This document shows positions 43,764-53,246 of a stretch of DNA of 64,000 nt, one piece after another. Numbering within the stretch: position 1 is the first letter of the stretch; each line of letters begins with the position of its first letter. The stretch is from assembly GCA_030429565.1 (NCBI GenBank), contig JAUIFE010000011.1, positions 62,001 to 126,000 on the forward strand, given 5' to 3'. Below the pieces are notes generated by a model. The model ran no database searches and had not been told where the DNA came from. It saw only the letters and a list, made by a program, of their open reading frames with translations. The stretch is from Holophagae bacterium (GTDB lineage Bacteria; Acidobacteriota; Holophagae; Acanthopleuribacterales; Acanthopleuribacteraceae). A program made the translations under genes and the position numbers.

Positions 43764-43919
43764 CCTAAACGAAACGACGCTTGGCAGTGAGATCGTACAA
43801 ACTGTTGTACACAAAAATTCGTGAAAAGGTGTGCCGTACTTGGCAGTGCGTTGTGGCTTTTCATACCATGTTTTGCTTTGACACTTTGTACGATCTCATG
43901 CATCCGAATCGATCAGTTA
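43764..43919. repeat. Palindromic intergenic repeat, copy 4 (diverged)
   Basis: Left end CCTAAACGAAACGACGCTTGGCAGTGAGATCGTACAAA with right end TTTGTACGATCTCATGCATCCGAATCGATCAG, forming a long terminal stem. It keeps GTGCCGTACTTGGCAGTGCG in the middle. It lies just after copy 3 and touches the 3' end of the next gene. Confidence 0.7.
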
Positions 43920-43927
43920 AAATTATC

Positions 43928-46900
43928 CTAAATGGGTTTAAAGCGTTTGGCAACTTCCGCCGTATGCAATGTGTTTTGTTTCTCCATATAATTGAAAAGC
44001 TCTTGCTTGACGGTTTGGTAGGTATCCTCGGCCCGAATATTGGTGTAATTCTCGATCGCCACTAGAAGCCGACCCGGTTTTTGGTCGAGCTCCTTGTAGG
44101 TATTCAGGATTTCCTTCCGTGCGGTGGAGTCCGGTTTCATAATGTTCTCAAAAATCTTGTCGAAGCTTTCTTTATGAGAATCGATGAAAGTGTTCCAGTC
44201 CGATTCAGAGTCACGGTCACCTGTGTGCCATGTATTAAACTTAGTCTGAATATAGGTCAGCGTATCTTCGCCAAGAACCTCGCCCAATACCTTTGTTGAC
44301 GACTTCTCAAATGAAGCACCCAGCAATAAGTCGACGCCTGGCGAAACCTGAACTGGAATATCGCTCACAGACAAACCAAAGTTGCCTTCATCGGTAAAGC
44401 GAAGATACTGAAGCTTATAGCTGTCTTCGTCACTTTTTATGAAATTCCCCGTCATTTTAAAGCTTTTTCCTCCTTCGATGCCGATGTTCTTTGACCAATC
44501 GAAATCATGATCGAGAGAAATGAGGTCTTTATCAAAATCCAGTTTGAATTTTTCACTTTCGCCAAAGCCAAGGCCGGCTCCAATTGCTGTGAAGAAATCA
44601 CTTTTTGAGTCTAGTTCACTGATCACGTCCATCCCCTGTAATGAACCACCCAAGGACAATTCAAAAGTAAGGTATTCGCCGTCGTTATCAGGGTTTCCGT
44701 CACCCTCAATCGTCGTTTTTGTGACTGTGCCATCAAGCGACAGATTTCCGATCAGGGTCCCGGATAAATTCGTACTAAAGGAATTGGTGGTTCCCTCTGC
44801 GCGATATTTTTGGGTAGGAACTTCAGCATTGCTAAATTCTGGGTTCAGAAGCTTTTCTTCAAATGCTTCCATCTTTATATTGAAGTTGGACCTTTCAAGC
44901 CCCTCGCTTTCAGGTAAGGTTTGCCGGTATAAATCACGGAGAACCAGATAGGTATCTGTGGCAGCCGACAAGTATTCGGTCGTGGTTTGAACTTTGGCGT
45001 CATTCTTGATGCTCTTCTTACCGGCACGGGCATCACCAGAACCTTCCTTGCCTTCATCTTGTTTGTTTCTAAATTGAACAAAATTTTCATAAGCACTACC
45101 CAAATCCAAAATCGCAGTTTCAAGTTCGGTTCGCAACATGTCGAGCCCCGAGCGATTTTGATCCTTGCGAAGGTTAAATATCTTGTGTTCAATCTCTGTG
45201 GCTTTGTCGCCACCGACGTTTTCGTTGCCAAATCTAAAACTGACTTTATTACGGTCCACCTGTTTGAGAAGATTAGGGTTTTCCTTTACGGCATCAAGTC
45301 GTTTCATCGATTTGGTGAATTTGTCTGACGTTTCAGACCCTTCGAGTTCTCCACGAAACCGTTGGCTAATGGATATGCCAACCCCGCCTTTTGTGCCTGT
45401 TTTTTGGGTTTTTACAACCACCACTTCCGGACGGTGAATCGTTGCGATCCTCACGGGTTCAGGGCCCACCCCCAATCGACGTAGGTTGTTTTGCAGGGCT
45501 TTGTGCGAAATATAACCCTGATTAAAGACGTCTTTCCCAATCTTACTGTCTAAGACCTTTTCCACTTCGGATGCGACAAACTTATCGAAGCTCCTGAAAG
45601 TCTTTCCTTTAGCGAAGGTTGCGCTCACTGATCCGTCGACCTCGGCCAGTTTGTCGTTGCCTAATTTGAGGGATAGGTTGACTGTTCCAGACTTTCCTGT
45701 TCGAACACGATCATCATCACCTGTAGAAACAGAAATAGAACCACCAAACTTAAGGCCGGCTTTTGCCACACCTTCCCCAAAAACAGAAGCCCCTACACCA
45801 ATACTTATTGATATACTCGTTTCTTTACTCGCTCCAGATTTTTTAAAATGAGCCAGTTCTTGTTTTAGTTTTCCCATGTAAAGTGTCTTTACTTTATCTC
45901 GGGCACCAATTCGAACATGGTTTTTCATTGCGGTGAGAAGTGATCTCTCATCTTTAGATAATCCATTGTTTTTGTCGTTAATAGTTTTATCTAAGTTGTC
46001 AATGAGTTGATCGTATTGCCGCACCTCATCCTCTAAATTATCAACCCGTCCTTCTTCCAGTCCTGCCGTTAAGACCGGTTCTAAATCCATAAAAAGATGT
46101 GTCTCTAAATTCTTTACGAGCTCTTTGACTTGGCTCAAGTTCTTGAAACTTACTTCTGAATGGAGCAGTGCATCCACGTGTTTCACTACTGTTGCTTCAG
46201 AATCACCCCGAGCCAACATGTTTTTGGCATCTTCTGCAGCGACGGTTAGTTGCTTCACCACCTCGGGTTCAAGCGGCGCTTCACTTTCAATCATTTTTTT
46301 TACACTTGCTGCCGTAAGCACCGCGGATGTTACGTCGATGGAATAATTAAGGAGAATGGGCTCAAACTCAGGAGCGTTCATGAATTGACGCTCTTTCTCT
46401 CGAAACGCCTGGACATGGTCATTCTTAGTGTCTTGAAGGCCAAAGATAAGTGCGATATCTCGTTGGCGCTGATCAATGCTGCCGCCCTTGCTGCTGACCG
46501 GACCTTCACGACCGACAGGAATTTTGCTTTCTAAACCAAACATTTGATTGATTTTCTCCTGTTTCGCGCGCTTCAGCTCTGACATGGGCGGTTTTTGTGA
46601 TTTTGAGCTGTTTTTTTCATCAGGAAGTTTCCCAAACATCTTTAAGAAGCCTTCATTTTTTTTTAAATGTTCCGGTTTGGGAAAGCTCTGGTTGGGATTT
46701 ACGCCTTTTTGGAGTTCCTGAAAACTGGGAAGCGACCCTGTTTGTTCGCTTGTTGGCTGGGTGATTCTTTGTGAATCCGAAGCCGGCATTGACATATCCA
46801 ATAGCTCAATGGCTGTGTGGGGCTGATTGGATGATTTTTGATTGTTTCCAATCGATTTTCCCTCTTCTTTAGAACCGAGTGATTCATTTGAACGGTAGAA

Positions 46901-46939
46901 ATGCTGAGAAACAGGTCTACTTTGGCTAATTCCAGACAT
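43928..46939 (-). CDS. Large unknown protein, effector- or adhesin-like
   Basis: A 1003-residue hydrophilic protein with no family recognised. The first 180 residues are disordered and rich in Ser, Gln, Lys and Asn. Residues 180-360 are helical. Several segments (about 365-460, 695-760, 770-870) show alternating beta-strand patterns with Gly and Ser (SISISIGVGASVFGEG, GSISVSTGDD, FELSLGGSLQG), then a helical C-terminus. No signal peptide and no TM helix, only one Cys-poor chain; such features are seen in secreted effectors, but this is inference. ATG 46939 with AGGAG five bases upstream is preferred over 46969. AT-richer than its surroundings. Confidence 0.75.
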   Translation of the reverse strand: MSGISQSRPVSQHFYRSNESLGSKEEGKSIGNNQKSSNQPHTAIELLDMSMPASDSQRITQPTSEQTGSLPSFQELQKGVNPNQSFPKPEHLKKNEGFLKMFGKLPDEKNSSKSQKPPMSELKRAKQEKINQMFGLESKIPVGREGPVSSKGGSIDQRQRDIALIFGLQDTKNDHVQAFREKERQFMNAPEFEPILLNYSIDVTSAVLTAASVKKMIESEAPLEPEVVKQLTVAAEDAKNMLARGDSEATVVKHVDALLHSEVSFKNLSQVKELVKNLETHLFMDLEPVLTAGLEEGRVDNLEDEVRQYDQLIDNLDKTINDKNNGLSKDERSLLTAMKNHVRIGARDKVKTLYMGKLKQELAHFKKSGASKETSISISIGVGASVFGEGVAKAGLKFGGSISVSTGDDDRVRTGKSGTVNLSLKLGNDKLAEVDGSVSATFAKGKTFRSFDKFVASEVEKVLDSKIGKDVFNQGYISHKALQNNLRRLGVGPEPVRIATIHRPEVVVVKTQKTGTKGGVGISISQRFRGELEGSETSDKFTKSMKRLDAVKENPNLLKQVDRNKVSFRFGNENVGGDKATEIEHKIFNLRKDQNRSGLDMLRTELETAILDLGSAYENFVQFRNKQDEGKEGSGDARAGKKSIKNDAKVQTTTEYLSAATDTYLVLRDLYRQTLPESEGLERSNFNIKMEAFEEKLLNPEFSNAEVPTQKYRAEGTTNSFSTNLSGTLIGNLSLDGTVTKTTIEGDGNPDNDGEYLTFELSLGGSLQGMDVISELDSKSDFFTAIGAGLGFGESEKFKLDFDKDLISLDHDFDWSKNIGIEGGKSFKMTGNFIKSDEDSYKLQYLRFTDEGNFGLSVSDIPVQVSPGVDLLLGASFEKSSTKVLGEVLGEDTLTYIQTKFNTWHTGDRDSESDWNTFIDSHKESFDKIFENIMKPDSTARKEILNTYKELDQKPGRLLVAIENYTNIRAEDTYQTVKQELFNYMEKQNTLHTAEVAKRFKPI

Positions 46940-47610
46940 AACAACTCCTACTTGCTTAGGGATAGACATACCCCTGCTGATGCAACTGGTTCACAGTTGT
47001 GTTTTCTTTGTTTGACTGTCAGGCAATGCTGTCTATAGGTAATGGCATTGCCAAGTGGTCGTTTTAAATGAATGTTTCTTGCTTTTTTCCGGTATGGAGC
47101 GCCGGGCACGCACAAGCAAGAAGTCAAGCTGCCAATCGCCTAGAATCCAGACGGCTGCTTGCTCTTGAGCCTGAACTGAGCGATTCGGGAGGATGAAATC
47201 GTGCAAGGATTGACGTTTCCTGAGTCAAGGTTTGACGCAGGAAACGTCAAGCGTTGGTGCGAAACGTGTTGGAAAAAGCGGACCGGGGTCGCGCACGACG
47301 CGTTCTGACAAGTACGGCGAGCATTTTTACGAGACGTTGCAGCCCAACAAGTTGTGCGATTTCGCCGCCAAGAATCGCTTAGTTCAGGTTGAGATATAAC
47401 CTCCTGCCCTTTTTGTTGTCGACCTAAATGAAACCTATGGTTTGTTTCGACAGCACGAGCCCTGAGTGTGTCGATGCGTCAGCCCTCCTTAGATCTAGAA
47501 ATGCCCTTTTGTGTCCAAAGTTACGTCTTGTGGATTTGTAAGTTGTTTGTTTTCAGTGCGGCTGCGATTGTATATGGATTTTGATTTAACAAATTAGCGA
47601 AATTTTTTTT
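46940..47610. other. Intergenic region of the AT-rich island
   Basis: Contains palindromic repeat copy 5 (listed separately). It also has an inverted repeat GGCAATGC (15 bases) GCATTGCC at 47022-47052, upstream of the 1003-residue gene, which could be an operator. No gene supported. Confidence 0.4.
47170..47388. repeat. Palindromic intergenic repeat, copy 5 (best preserved)
   Basis: 219 bp. Ends CCTGAACTGAGCGATTC and GAATCGCTTAGTTCAGG are inverted repeats of each other. It carries an inner hairpin TTGACGTTTCCTGAGTCAA...TTGACGCAGGAAACGTCAA and the shared core TACGGCGAGCATTTTTACGAGACG. It is the best reference copy for the family. Confidence 0.9.
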
Positions 47611-48435
47611 CTATGTTAAAGCGGAATGAAACGGGTTCTCGCTATTAACTCGGTATCGTTCCGCTTTGTGCGTGGCGCAATCAAACAAACGCCACCAAAC
47701 CTGATCAGTTGATAGTTGGGCCAGGTTACGCTCAAGCGTATTGAGAGAGTTATAAAACATGGCGTCGTTATGCTGCGCCGTTTGATTTAGCGGAAAGGTG
47801 TATTGATACAGTTGGTAAAGCTTTACGTATGTCTTAAGGGACGTGTATAGTTTGTATCGGAATTTATCGATTAAAGTATTGGTCGTACCGTTGGCGCTTA
47901 GCGAAGTGACACATTCGGATGAAGAAAGCCGGTGTCTCATGGTGTGTATGGCTTGTACCTGTTCTGAAAGATGGAGCAAGGATTTCTTAATCCCTTCACG
48001 CATTAGAACAAGTTGCATGTCCACATTCTGACCGGCGCATTCTCTTTGCTTTTGGCGTTGAATCTTGGTGAAGATGTTTACCGCTCCGGTAAAATCTTGC
48101 ACTGACCCTTTGTATAAAAACGCCACTTCTCCGTACTTAAGACAGGAAACCATGTGTGGGTTCTCCAGCAAGTAAACAAGCCAATTTGGGTGAAACTCAA
48201 TGTCCGTTTTTACGTCCTTACGCTGGCGTTTGAGATTGTCGCCAAAATGAAGCTGTTTCTTTTCTTCTTCCGGTGAAAGCGTTTCTCGTTCCCATCTGTT
48301 TTCGATTGTGGCTGAGCATAATTCTGAAGGGTATTGAGTTTTGCTTTCTTGAAGGTCAGGCTTATTTTCCAGCAAAGACATGCGGTATTTCTTGTTCAGT
48401 TTTTTGTTTTTATCGAATAATACATCAGTTGCCAC
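47611..48435 (-). CDS. Unknown helical protein of the AT-rich island
   Basis: A 274-residue protein with no family recognised. A polar N-terminal quarter rich in Lys, Glu and Ser (to about residue 80) is followed by an all-helical domain (HPNWLVYLLENPHMVSCLKYGEVAFLYKG...; QVWWRLFDCATHKAERY at the end). No signal peptide or TM helix. GTG start with an AGGAGG site five bases upstream. It lies next to the 1003-residue gene in the same direction and shares its AT-rich composition, so the two may have arrived together. Confidence 0.7.
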   Translation of the reverse strand: MATDVLFDKNKKLNKKYRMSLLENKPDLQESKTQYPSELCSATIENRWERETLSPEEEKKQLHFGDNLKRQRKDVKTDIEFHPNWLVYLLENPHMVSCLKYGEVAFLYKGSVQDFTGAVNIFTKIQRQKQRECAGQNVDMQLVLMREGIKKSLLHLSEQVQAIHTMRHRLSSSECVTSLSANGTTNTLIDKFRYKLYTSLKTYVKLYQLYQYTFPLNQTAQHNDAMFYNSLNTLERNLAQLSTDQVWWRLFDCATHKAERYRVNSENPFHSALT

Positions 48436-48559
48436 ATCTTCCTCCTCTTTTCTGACTGTACGGGTTAGCGTCAGCCTTTGACAGCATTTTTAATCAACAA
48501 CTAAGGTTGTGACATGCAATAAATGAACGAGCTAGTCGCACTCGATAAACCTTATTTAC

Positions 48560-48604
48560 ACCCGAATTGAGCGATTTATGGCGGCGAAATCGCTCAATTC
48601 GGGT
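48560..48604. repeat. Palindromic intergenic repeat, minimal copy 6
   Basis: Only the two ends remain: ACCCGAATTGAGCGATTT, a 10-base loop containing GGCGG, and AAATCGCTCAATTCGGGT. It looks like a deletion derivative of the longer copies. Confidence 0.8.
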
Positions 48605-49519
48605 TACAAACAGGGATTGCTTTCGTTCTTTGATGGCTCGAACGAAAACAGTTATTATCTGAAATGAAAATCTTATTAATCGAATACGGATTGTCATCCA
48701 TATCCAACTTAAGGTTTTGGTTTAGTTACGCGCTAAGGACTTTTCAGGGATTTCTTCTATAAGCAGCAAGAAAAACCTGGACCTTGCGTTAATGAAGCAA
48801 GTTTTGGTGACAGTTCGATCAATGCTTCCCGGAAGGGAATGGGCACCAGTTTTGGTGCAAAGACATGCTCCAATGTGTATGAATGTTTTGGTCTTGACTA
48901 TTTAAAATAGTGACGCAAACACACTTGAGTGGATTGGACAAGTAGGGGCATAATTATGCCTAAGTTTGAACAATCATAAGCATTGATTTTTGTAGAACTA
49001 GTTTTGGTTTTGAAGAGGCTCTTTGCTTCAACAAGAAGAGCCTAAGGATTGTGAGAAAAATTCCCAATCACTGGCGCCTGAAAAGCGATGCGAAGTTATC
49101 AAAATGGCTTCAATCAGATCTCGTTGGGAAGGGCTATCCGCTTGAGATTCCCCTTAATGTATTCAAAAAATGTGGAGAAATTATGAAGCAGACGGAGACT
49201 TGCTCAAACCTTGTTAGGTACACTGTTGATATATTTTACATATAGTTGGTGTTTGTTCTGTAAGCCGATCTCAATCAGGCGCTTAGGTTACAGGGTAGGG
49301 AATGGCTACGTTTTGTTACGATCTTACATTTTTTTACACAAGCCTTGTGTGGCGGAAAACCTGAGGGCGCGATGAGAACCGTGGATCTTGAAAATTCGGA
49401 GGGATCTTCGTCGATAGTGAGAGGTGAACGTCTTCAGCCCTGCCTTGGAAGGATTGGCGCAAAGGGCATCTATTTTGTTGATTCGGCCTGGCGGTGTATC
49501 GGGGCCCACCCGCTTGAAG

Positions 49520-49738
49520 AAGGGCGATGGGGGTGGCGGCCCTTGGTACCGGATTCCGCCCGATGGAAGAAGCCGTTACTTCGAACGCGTGGGAGGACGC
49601 GCGCCCCTTTTTGGGGAGCGCGTGTGCCAATGCTTCGCTGTGGCCGACTTTTGTGAGGAAGGGCGGCCGTGCGTTCGCGCCCGTGTTTGCCGCCACCGCC
49701 TCGGAAGGGTTGGCGCGCGGGATGATGGTACCTTCGCC
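49520..49738 (+). repeat. 220-bp direct repeat, copy B
   Basis: Near-identical to 36291-36511 (a few substitutions and a short G-run difference near the hairpin). It lies in gene-free DNA 13 kb away in the same orientation. Confidence 0.8.
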
Positions 49739-50608
49739 AAGCGTTGATTCGCGTTGTTGGATTCGCCTTGGTTCGTGGGGGTTCTGACATCTGGGTGTAA
49801 CAACTCGTTGCCGTGGGCCTTTGGGCGTTATGCGCCGATGGCTTACAGAAGGGGCGCTCTTCAGGTCGCGAGGCGCTGCCTGGCTGGATTATCGAAGTGA
49901 GAAGCTCGCCATCCTGGCTAGGCGAAGTGAGGCTGTGTCACAAACGGGTTCGCCATACAGGGCGTCCATGATCGGTCGCTTGCGGAGAACGGGGTGTTTC
50001 GTTGGACGAATCCCTCGTGCATGGGCCGAAAGGCTGATCCGGGTTCCTGGATTGTAGTGTTTTTGACGGTTTTTGCGGGTCGGCTTGACTGGGGTTTGGT
50101 TGGTTTGTGTCGGCAGTTTTTTGCTTTTTGGGCTTAATCTTTTGCGGAAAATGTTCGCTTCGCTCTTTATTTATAGCGCGTGCTTGGCCTATGATGGTGG
50201 GGTTCACCTCCTGATCGACAGGACTCTGAGTTTGGCTTGATGACCTCGCTCCATGATGGCTTGGCACCTTTCGCCGTGCGGGTTTCAGCCTGTCTCTTTC
50301 TTGTTGTTCGAGCGGGTTTTTTCAACCTTTTTGTGGCTGCGGGCTTTCACGACAACTCTCGTTGGATGGTTTCCGTCACAGAAAAAAATACCGACATCCT
50401 GTATTTTGAACCCTGAAAACCGATTGGGTGCTCGCCTTGCACCTCGCTGTTCATTGCTCTGCTGCTCGCTTGATGGTTCGGGTTTTTCTGAAAGAATCCG
50501 CGGCCGTTTTCATTTACTTAGGCACAACCCAACCCGAATGAATCCGCCCACGACTTTGTCCTCGTCCTTCCTTCGTGAACGACACCTCGCCTTCCCGGAG
50601 TAACTTGA

Positions 50609-52468
50609 ATGGTTTTTTCTCGCATTGACTGGATTGTCTTCGCGTCTATGCTGATGATTTCTCTGGGCATCAACATTTATTACTTCAAACGGGGCAACAA
50701 AAACCTGGCGAGCTTTTTCCTCGGCGGACGCAATCTGCCTTGGTTCGTGGCCGGAATCTCGATGGTTGCCACCACTTTTGCCGCGGACACACCGCTGGCC
50801 GTGACCGAGCTCGTCGCCGAAAACGGCATCGCTGGGAACTGGCTGTGGTGGAACGCCCTCGCCGGCGGTATGCTGACCACCTTCTTTTTTGCCCACTTGT
50901 GGCGCCGTGCCGGCGTGTTAACCGAAGCCGAATTTATAGAAATCCGCTACAGCGGGCGCTCGGCCGCCTTTTTGCGCGGCTTCAAGGCGGTGTACCTGGG
51001 CTTGTTCATGAACGTGCTCATTCTGGGTTGGGTCAACCTGGCGATGGTTTCGATTCTTCAGGTCTTTTTTGGGCTTACGCCGCTGCACGCCTTGGGTGCC
51101 GTCGGCGGTGCGATGTTGTTTACCGCGCTCTACGCCACCTTGTCGGGCATTGTCGGTATTGCCGTGTCTGATGTGTTCCAGTTTTTTGTGGCCATGATCG
51201 CCTGTGTGATTTTAGCCGTGGTCGTCGTGAACCTACCCGAGATCGGCGGCATCAGCGGTTTGCGGCAACACCTCGAGCCCACCGGCGCGCTGAACTTTTT
51301 TCCCGGTGTGGCCGACCTCGGCTCAACCGGGCAGGGCTTGATGATGTTGCCGCTCGGTTCCTTTTTCGCCTTTATGGCCATGCAGTGGTGGGCTAGTTGG
51401 TATCCCGGCGCCGAACCCGGTGGCGGCGGTTATGTGGCCCAGCGCATGATGAGTTGTCGCACTGAAAAAGATGCTTTTTGGGCGACGATGACCTTCAACC
51501 TCTTTCACTTTTGCGTCCGGCCCTGGCCTTGGATTATTGTTGCGTTGTCGACCCTCATTCTCTATCCCGAACTGGCCGCCGGTGAGCGCCGTCTTGGATT
51601 TGTGATGGCCATGCGTGACTACCTGCCCGTCGGCCTGCGCGGCCTTTTGCTGACCGCCTTTTTCGGCGCCTACATGAGTACGGTTTCCACCCAACTCAAT
51701 TGGGGCTCGAGCTACCTCGTCAACGACCTGTTTAAGCGCTTTGCCCGCAAAAAAGTTAACGACCGTAAATGCCTGGTTTGGGCGCGGCTGACCACCTTAC
51801 TGCTGATGGGGTTGTCGCTGGCGGTGACCACCCAAATCCAGTCGATTAAACAGGTTTGGGAATTTATTTTTCAGTGTGGTGCCGGTTTAGGGTTGGTGCT
51901 GATCATGCGCTGGTTCTGGTGGCGCATTAACGCTTGGAGTGAAATCTCAGCGACCCTGGCGCCTTTTCTGGCGTACGCTTATTTCCAGTTCCATCCCGAA
52001 GGCATTCTGATGAAACAGATTTGGGGTGATGGTTACACCTATGTCGCCGTCGTTTTGTTTACCACCTTCGTCTGGTTCTTGGTCACCCACTTCACCAAAC
52101 CCACCGAAGCCGCTCGCTTGGTTGATTTTTACGTCAAGATCCGACCCGCCGGCTGGTGGACGCCGGTGGACAAACGCCTCAACCGTCGGATGGATCGCCC
52201 GCCTGTGGTTTATTTGTTTGTGTGCTGGTTCGGCGGCGTGGTCATGCTTTACAGCCTGTTGTTGTTTATGGGTAAGTTGTTTTTCGGTAATTGGATTGAA
52301 GTATTGGCTTACTTGGACTTCTTTCTCGCCGGCTTCCTGATCCTGCGCATTTTCCTGCCTAAAACCGAGATTTTTAACGAGCATTGGTACGAGGAGGGGG
52401 AGTCGCAGGGTGATCAGGCCGCCAATCAGGCGGTCGGTTATTCGTCGGCGGGGTCCGGCTTCTTTTAG
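50609..52468 (+). CDS. Sodium:solute symporter (SSF family)
   Basis: A 619-residue inner-membrane transporter with about 13 TM helices. SSF features: the first helix region IDWIVFASMLMISLG, the conserved SFFLGGRNLPWFVAGISMVATTFAADTPLAVTE, and QWWASWYPGAEPGGGGYVAQRMMSCRTEKDAF, typical of SSF proteins annotated as Na+:solute or sugar symporters. Length and the C-terminal extra helices match the large SSF subgroup. Substrate unknown. GGAG before ATG 50609. Monocistronic or co-transcribed with the next gene, which has its own promoter. Confidence 0.9.
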   Translation: MVFSRIDWIVFASMLMISLGINIYYFKRGNKNLASFFLGGRNLPWFVAGISMVATTFAADTPLAVTELVAENGIAGNWLWWNALAGGMLTTFFFAHLWRRAGVLTEAEFIEIRYSGRSAAFLRGFKAVYLGLFMNVLILGWVNLAMVSILQVFFGLTPLHALGAVGGAMLFTALYATLSGIVGIAVSDVFQFFVAMIACVILAVVVVNLPEIGGISGLRQHLEPTGALNFFPGVADLGSTGQGLMMLPLGSFFAFMAMQWWASWYPGAEPGGGGYVAQRMMSCRTEKDAFWATMTFNLFHFCVRPWPWIIVALSTLILYPELAAGERRLGFVMAMRDYLPVGLRGLLLTAFFGAYMSTVSTQLNWGSSYLVNDLFKRFARKKVNDRKCLVWARLTTLLLMGLSLAVTTQIQSIKQVWEFIFQCGAGLGLVLIMRWFWWRINAWSEISATLAPFLAYAYFQFHPEGILMKQIWGDGYTYVAVVLFTTFVWFLVTHFTKPTEAARLVDFYVKIRPAGWWTPVDKRLNRRMDRPPVVYLFVCWFGGVVMLYSLLLFMGKLFFGNWIEVLAYLDFFLAGFLILRIFLPKTEIFNEHWYEEGESQGDQAANQAVGYSSAGSGFF

Positions 52469-52499
52469 GCGCGATCACCGCTTTTTCCCGCCAACAGCA

Positions 52500-52530
52500 T
52501 TGCCGATCTTTTTCCCCGGCTAGGTATAAT
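52500..52530 (+). promoter_or_regulatory. Promoter-like sequence for the GST gene
   Basis: TATAAT at 52525-52530 with TTGCCG at 52500-52505 (19-base spacer, slightly long), 32 bp before the GST start. Confidence 0.5.
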
Positions 52531-52562
52531 GGAGCGTCCTCCATCTCTACCAGGAGCCCGTT

Positions 52563-53201
52563 ATGATTGAACTAATCGGCTTATTCCCTACACGCAGTAA
52601 TCGCGTGCAGTGGGTCCTTGAAGAATTAGAACTGCCGTATACTTTTTTGAAAGTTGATTTCAAAGCCGGCGACACGCGTTCGGACGCCTTTTTACAACTG
52701 AACCCCAACGGGAAAATTCCCGTGCTGCGCGATGGTGAATACGTGCTTTACGAATCGGCCGCAATTGCCAATTACTTGGCCGATACGTACGGTGACGGGC
52801 GCCTGATTCCGCCTGTCGGTACCAAAATGCGCGGCACTTATTACCAGTGGCTGTTTTATTGCACCAGCGAACTTGAGCAACCACTGTGGACCGCCGCCAA
52901 ACACAAGTTCGCCTTGCCCGAGGAGTTGCGCACGCAAGCCGTCATGCCGGCGGTCAAGTACGAATTCGATCGCGCCTACCAAACCATCGCCAATTGGCTC
53001 GAGGGTCGCGAGTTCATGGTGGGCGAGAGCTTCACCTGTGTCGATATTTTTGTCGCGCACACCATGGCTTGGGCAAACAAGGCCGGCATGGACATGCCCG
53101 CCGCCCACGTCGCCGATTACATGGCGCGCATGATGGGGCGCCCCGCCTTCAAACGAATGGCCGAAAAAGAGACGGTGGCTTTTAGCAAAGCCGTCGGCTA
53201 A
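52563..53201 (+). CDS. Glutathione S-transferase
   Basis: A 212-residue cytosolic GST. The thioredoxin-fold N-terminal domain has GLFPTRSNRVQWVLEELELPY (Ser near residue 11 in the activation position), NPNGKIPVL (cis-Pro loop) and YESAAIANYLADTYG; the helical C-terminal domain includes the GESFTCVDIFVAHTMAWA capping motif. Detoxification or stress role; specific substrate unknown. It converges on the TfuA-YcaO gene with a 45-bp gap. Confidence 0.92.
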   Translation: MIELIGLFPTRSNRVQWVLEELELPYTFLKVDFKAGDTRSDAFLQLNPNGKIPVLRDGEYVLYESAAIANYLADTYGDGRLIPPVGTKMRGTYYQWLFYCTSELEQPLWTAAKHKFALPEELRTQAVMPAVKYEFDRAYQTIANWLEGREFMVGESFTCVDIFVAHTMAWANKAGMDMPAAHVADYMARMMGRPAFKRMAEKETVAFSKAVG

Positions 53202-53246
53202 CCCTATTTGGCGACAGCCCGTTTCGCTGAGACGGGTTGTCGTTCT

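Larger units (their letters stand above)
48436..50608. other. Long gene-poor region
   Basis: About 2.2 kb with no convincing gene. It contains palindromic repeat copy 6 and direct repeat copy B (both listed). Candidate frames at 49051-49245 and 49821-50057 lack good ribosome binding sites or coding bias. Composition changes from AT-rich (to about 49350) to GC-rich, marking the right edge of the AT-rich island. Confidence 0.5.

Noticed and set aside
49051..49245. 64-codon frame starting GTG in the gene-poor region
   Set aside because: No ribosome binding site at a proper distance and no family; kept only as a remark for the region.
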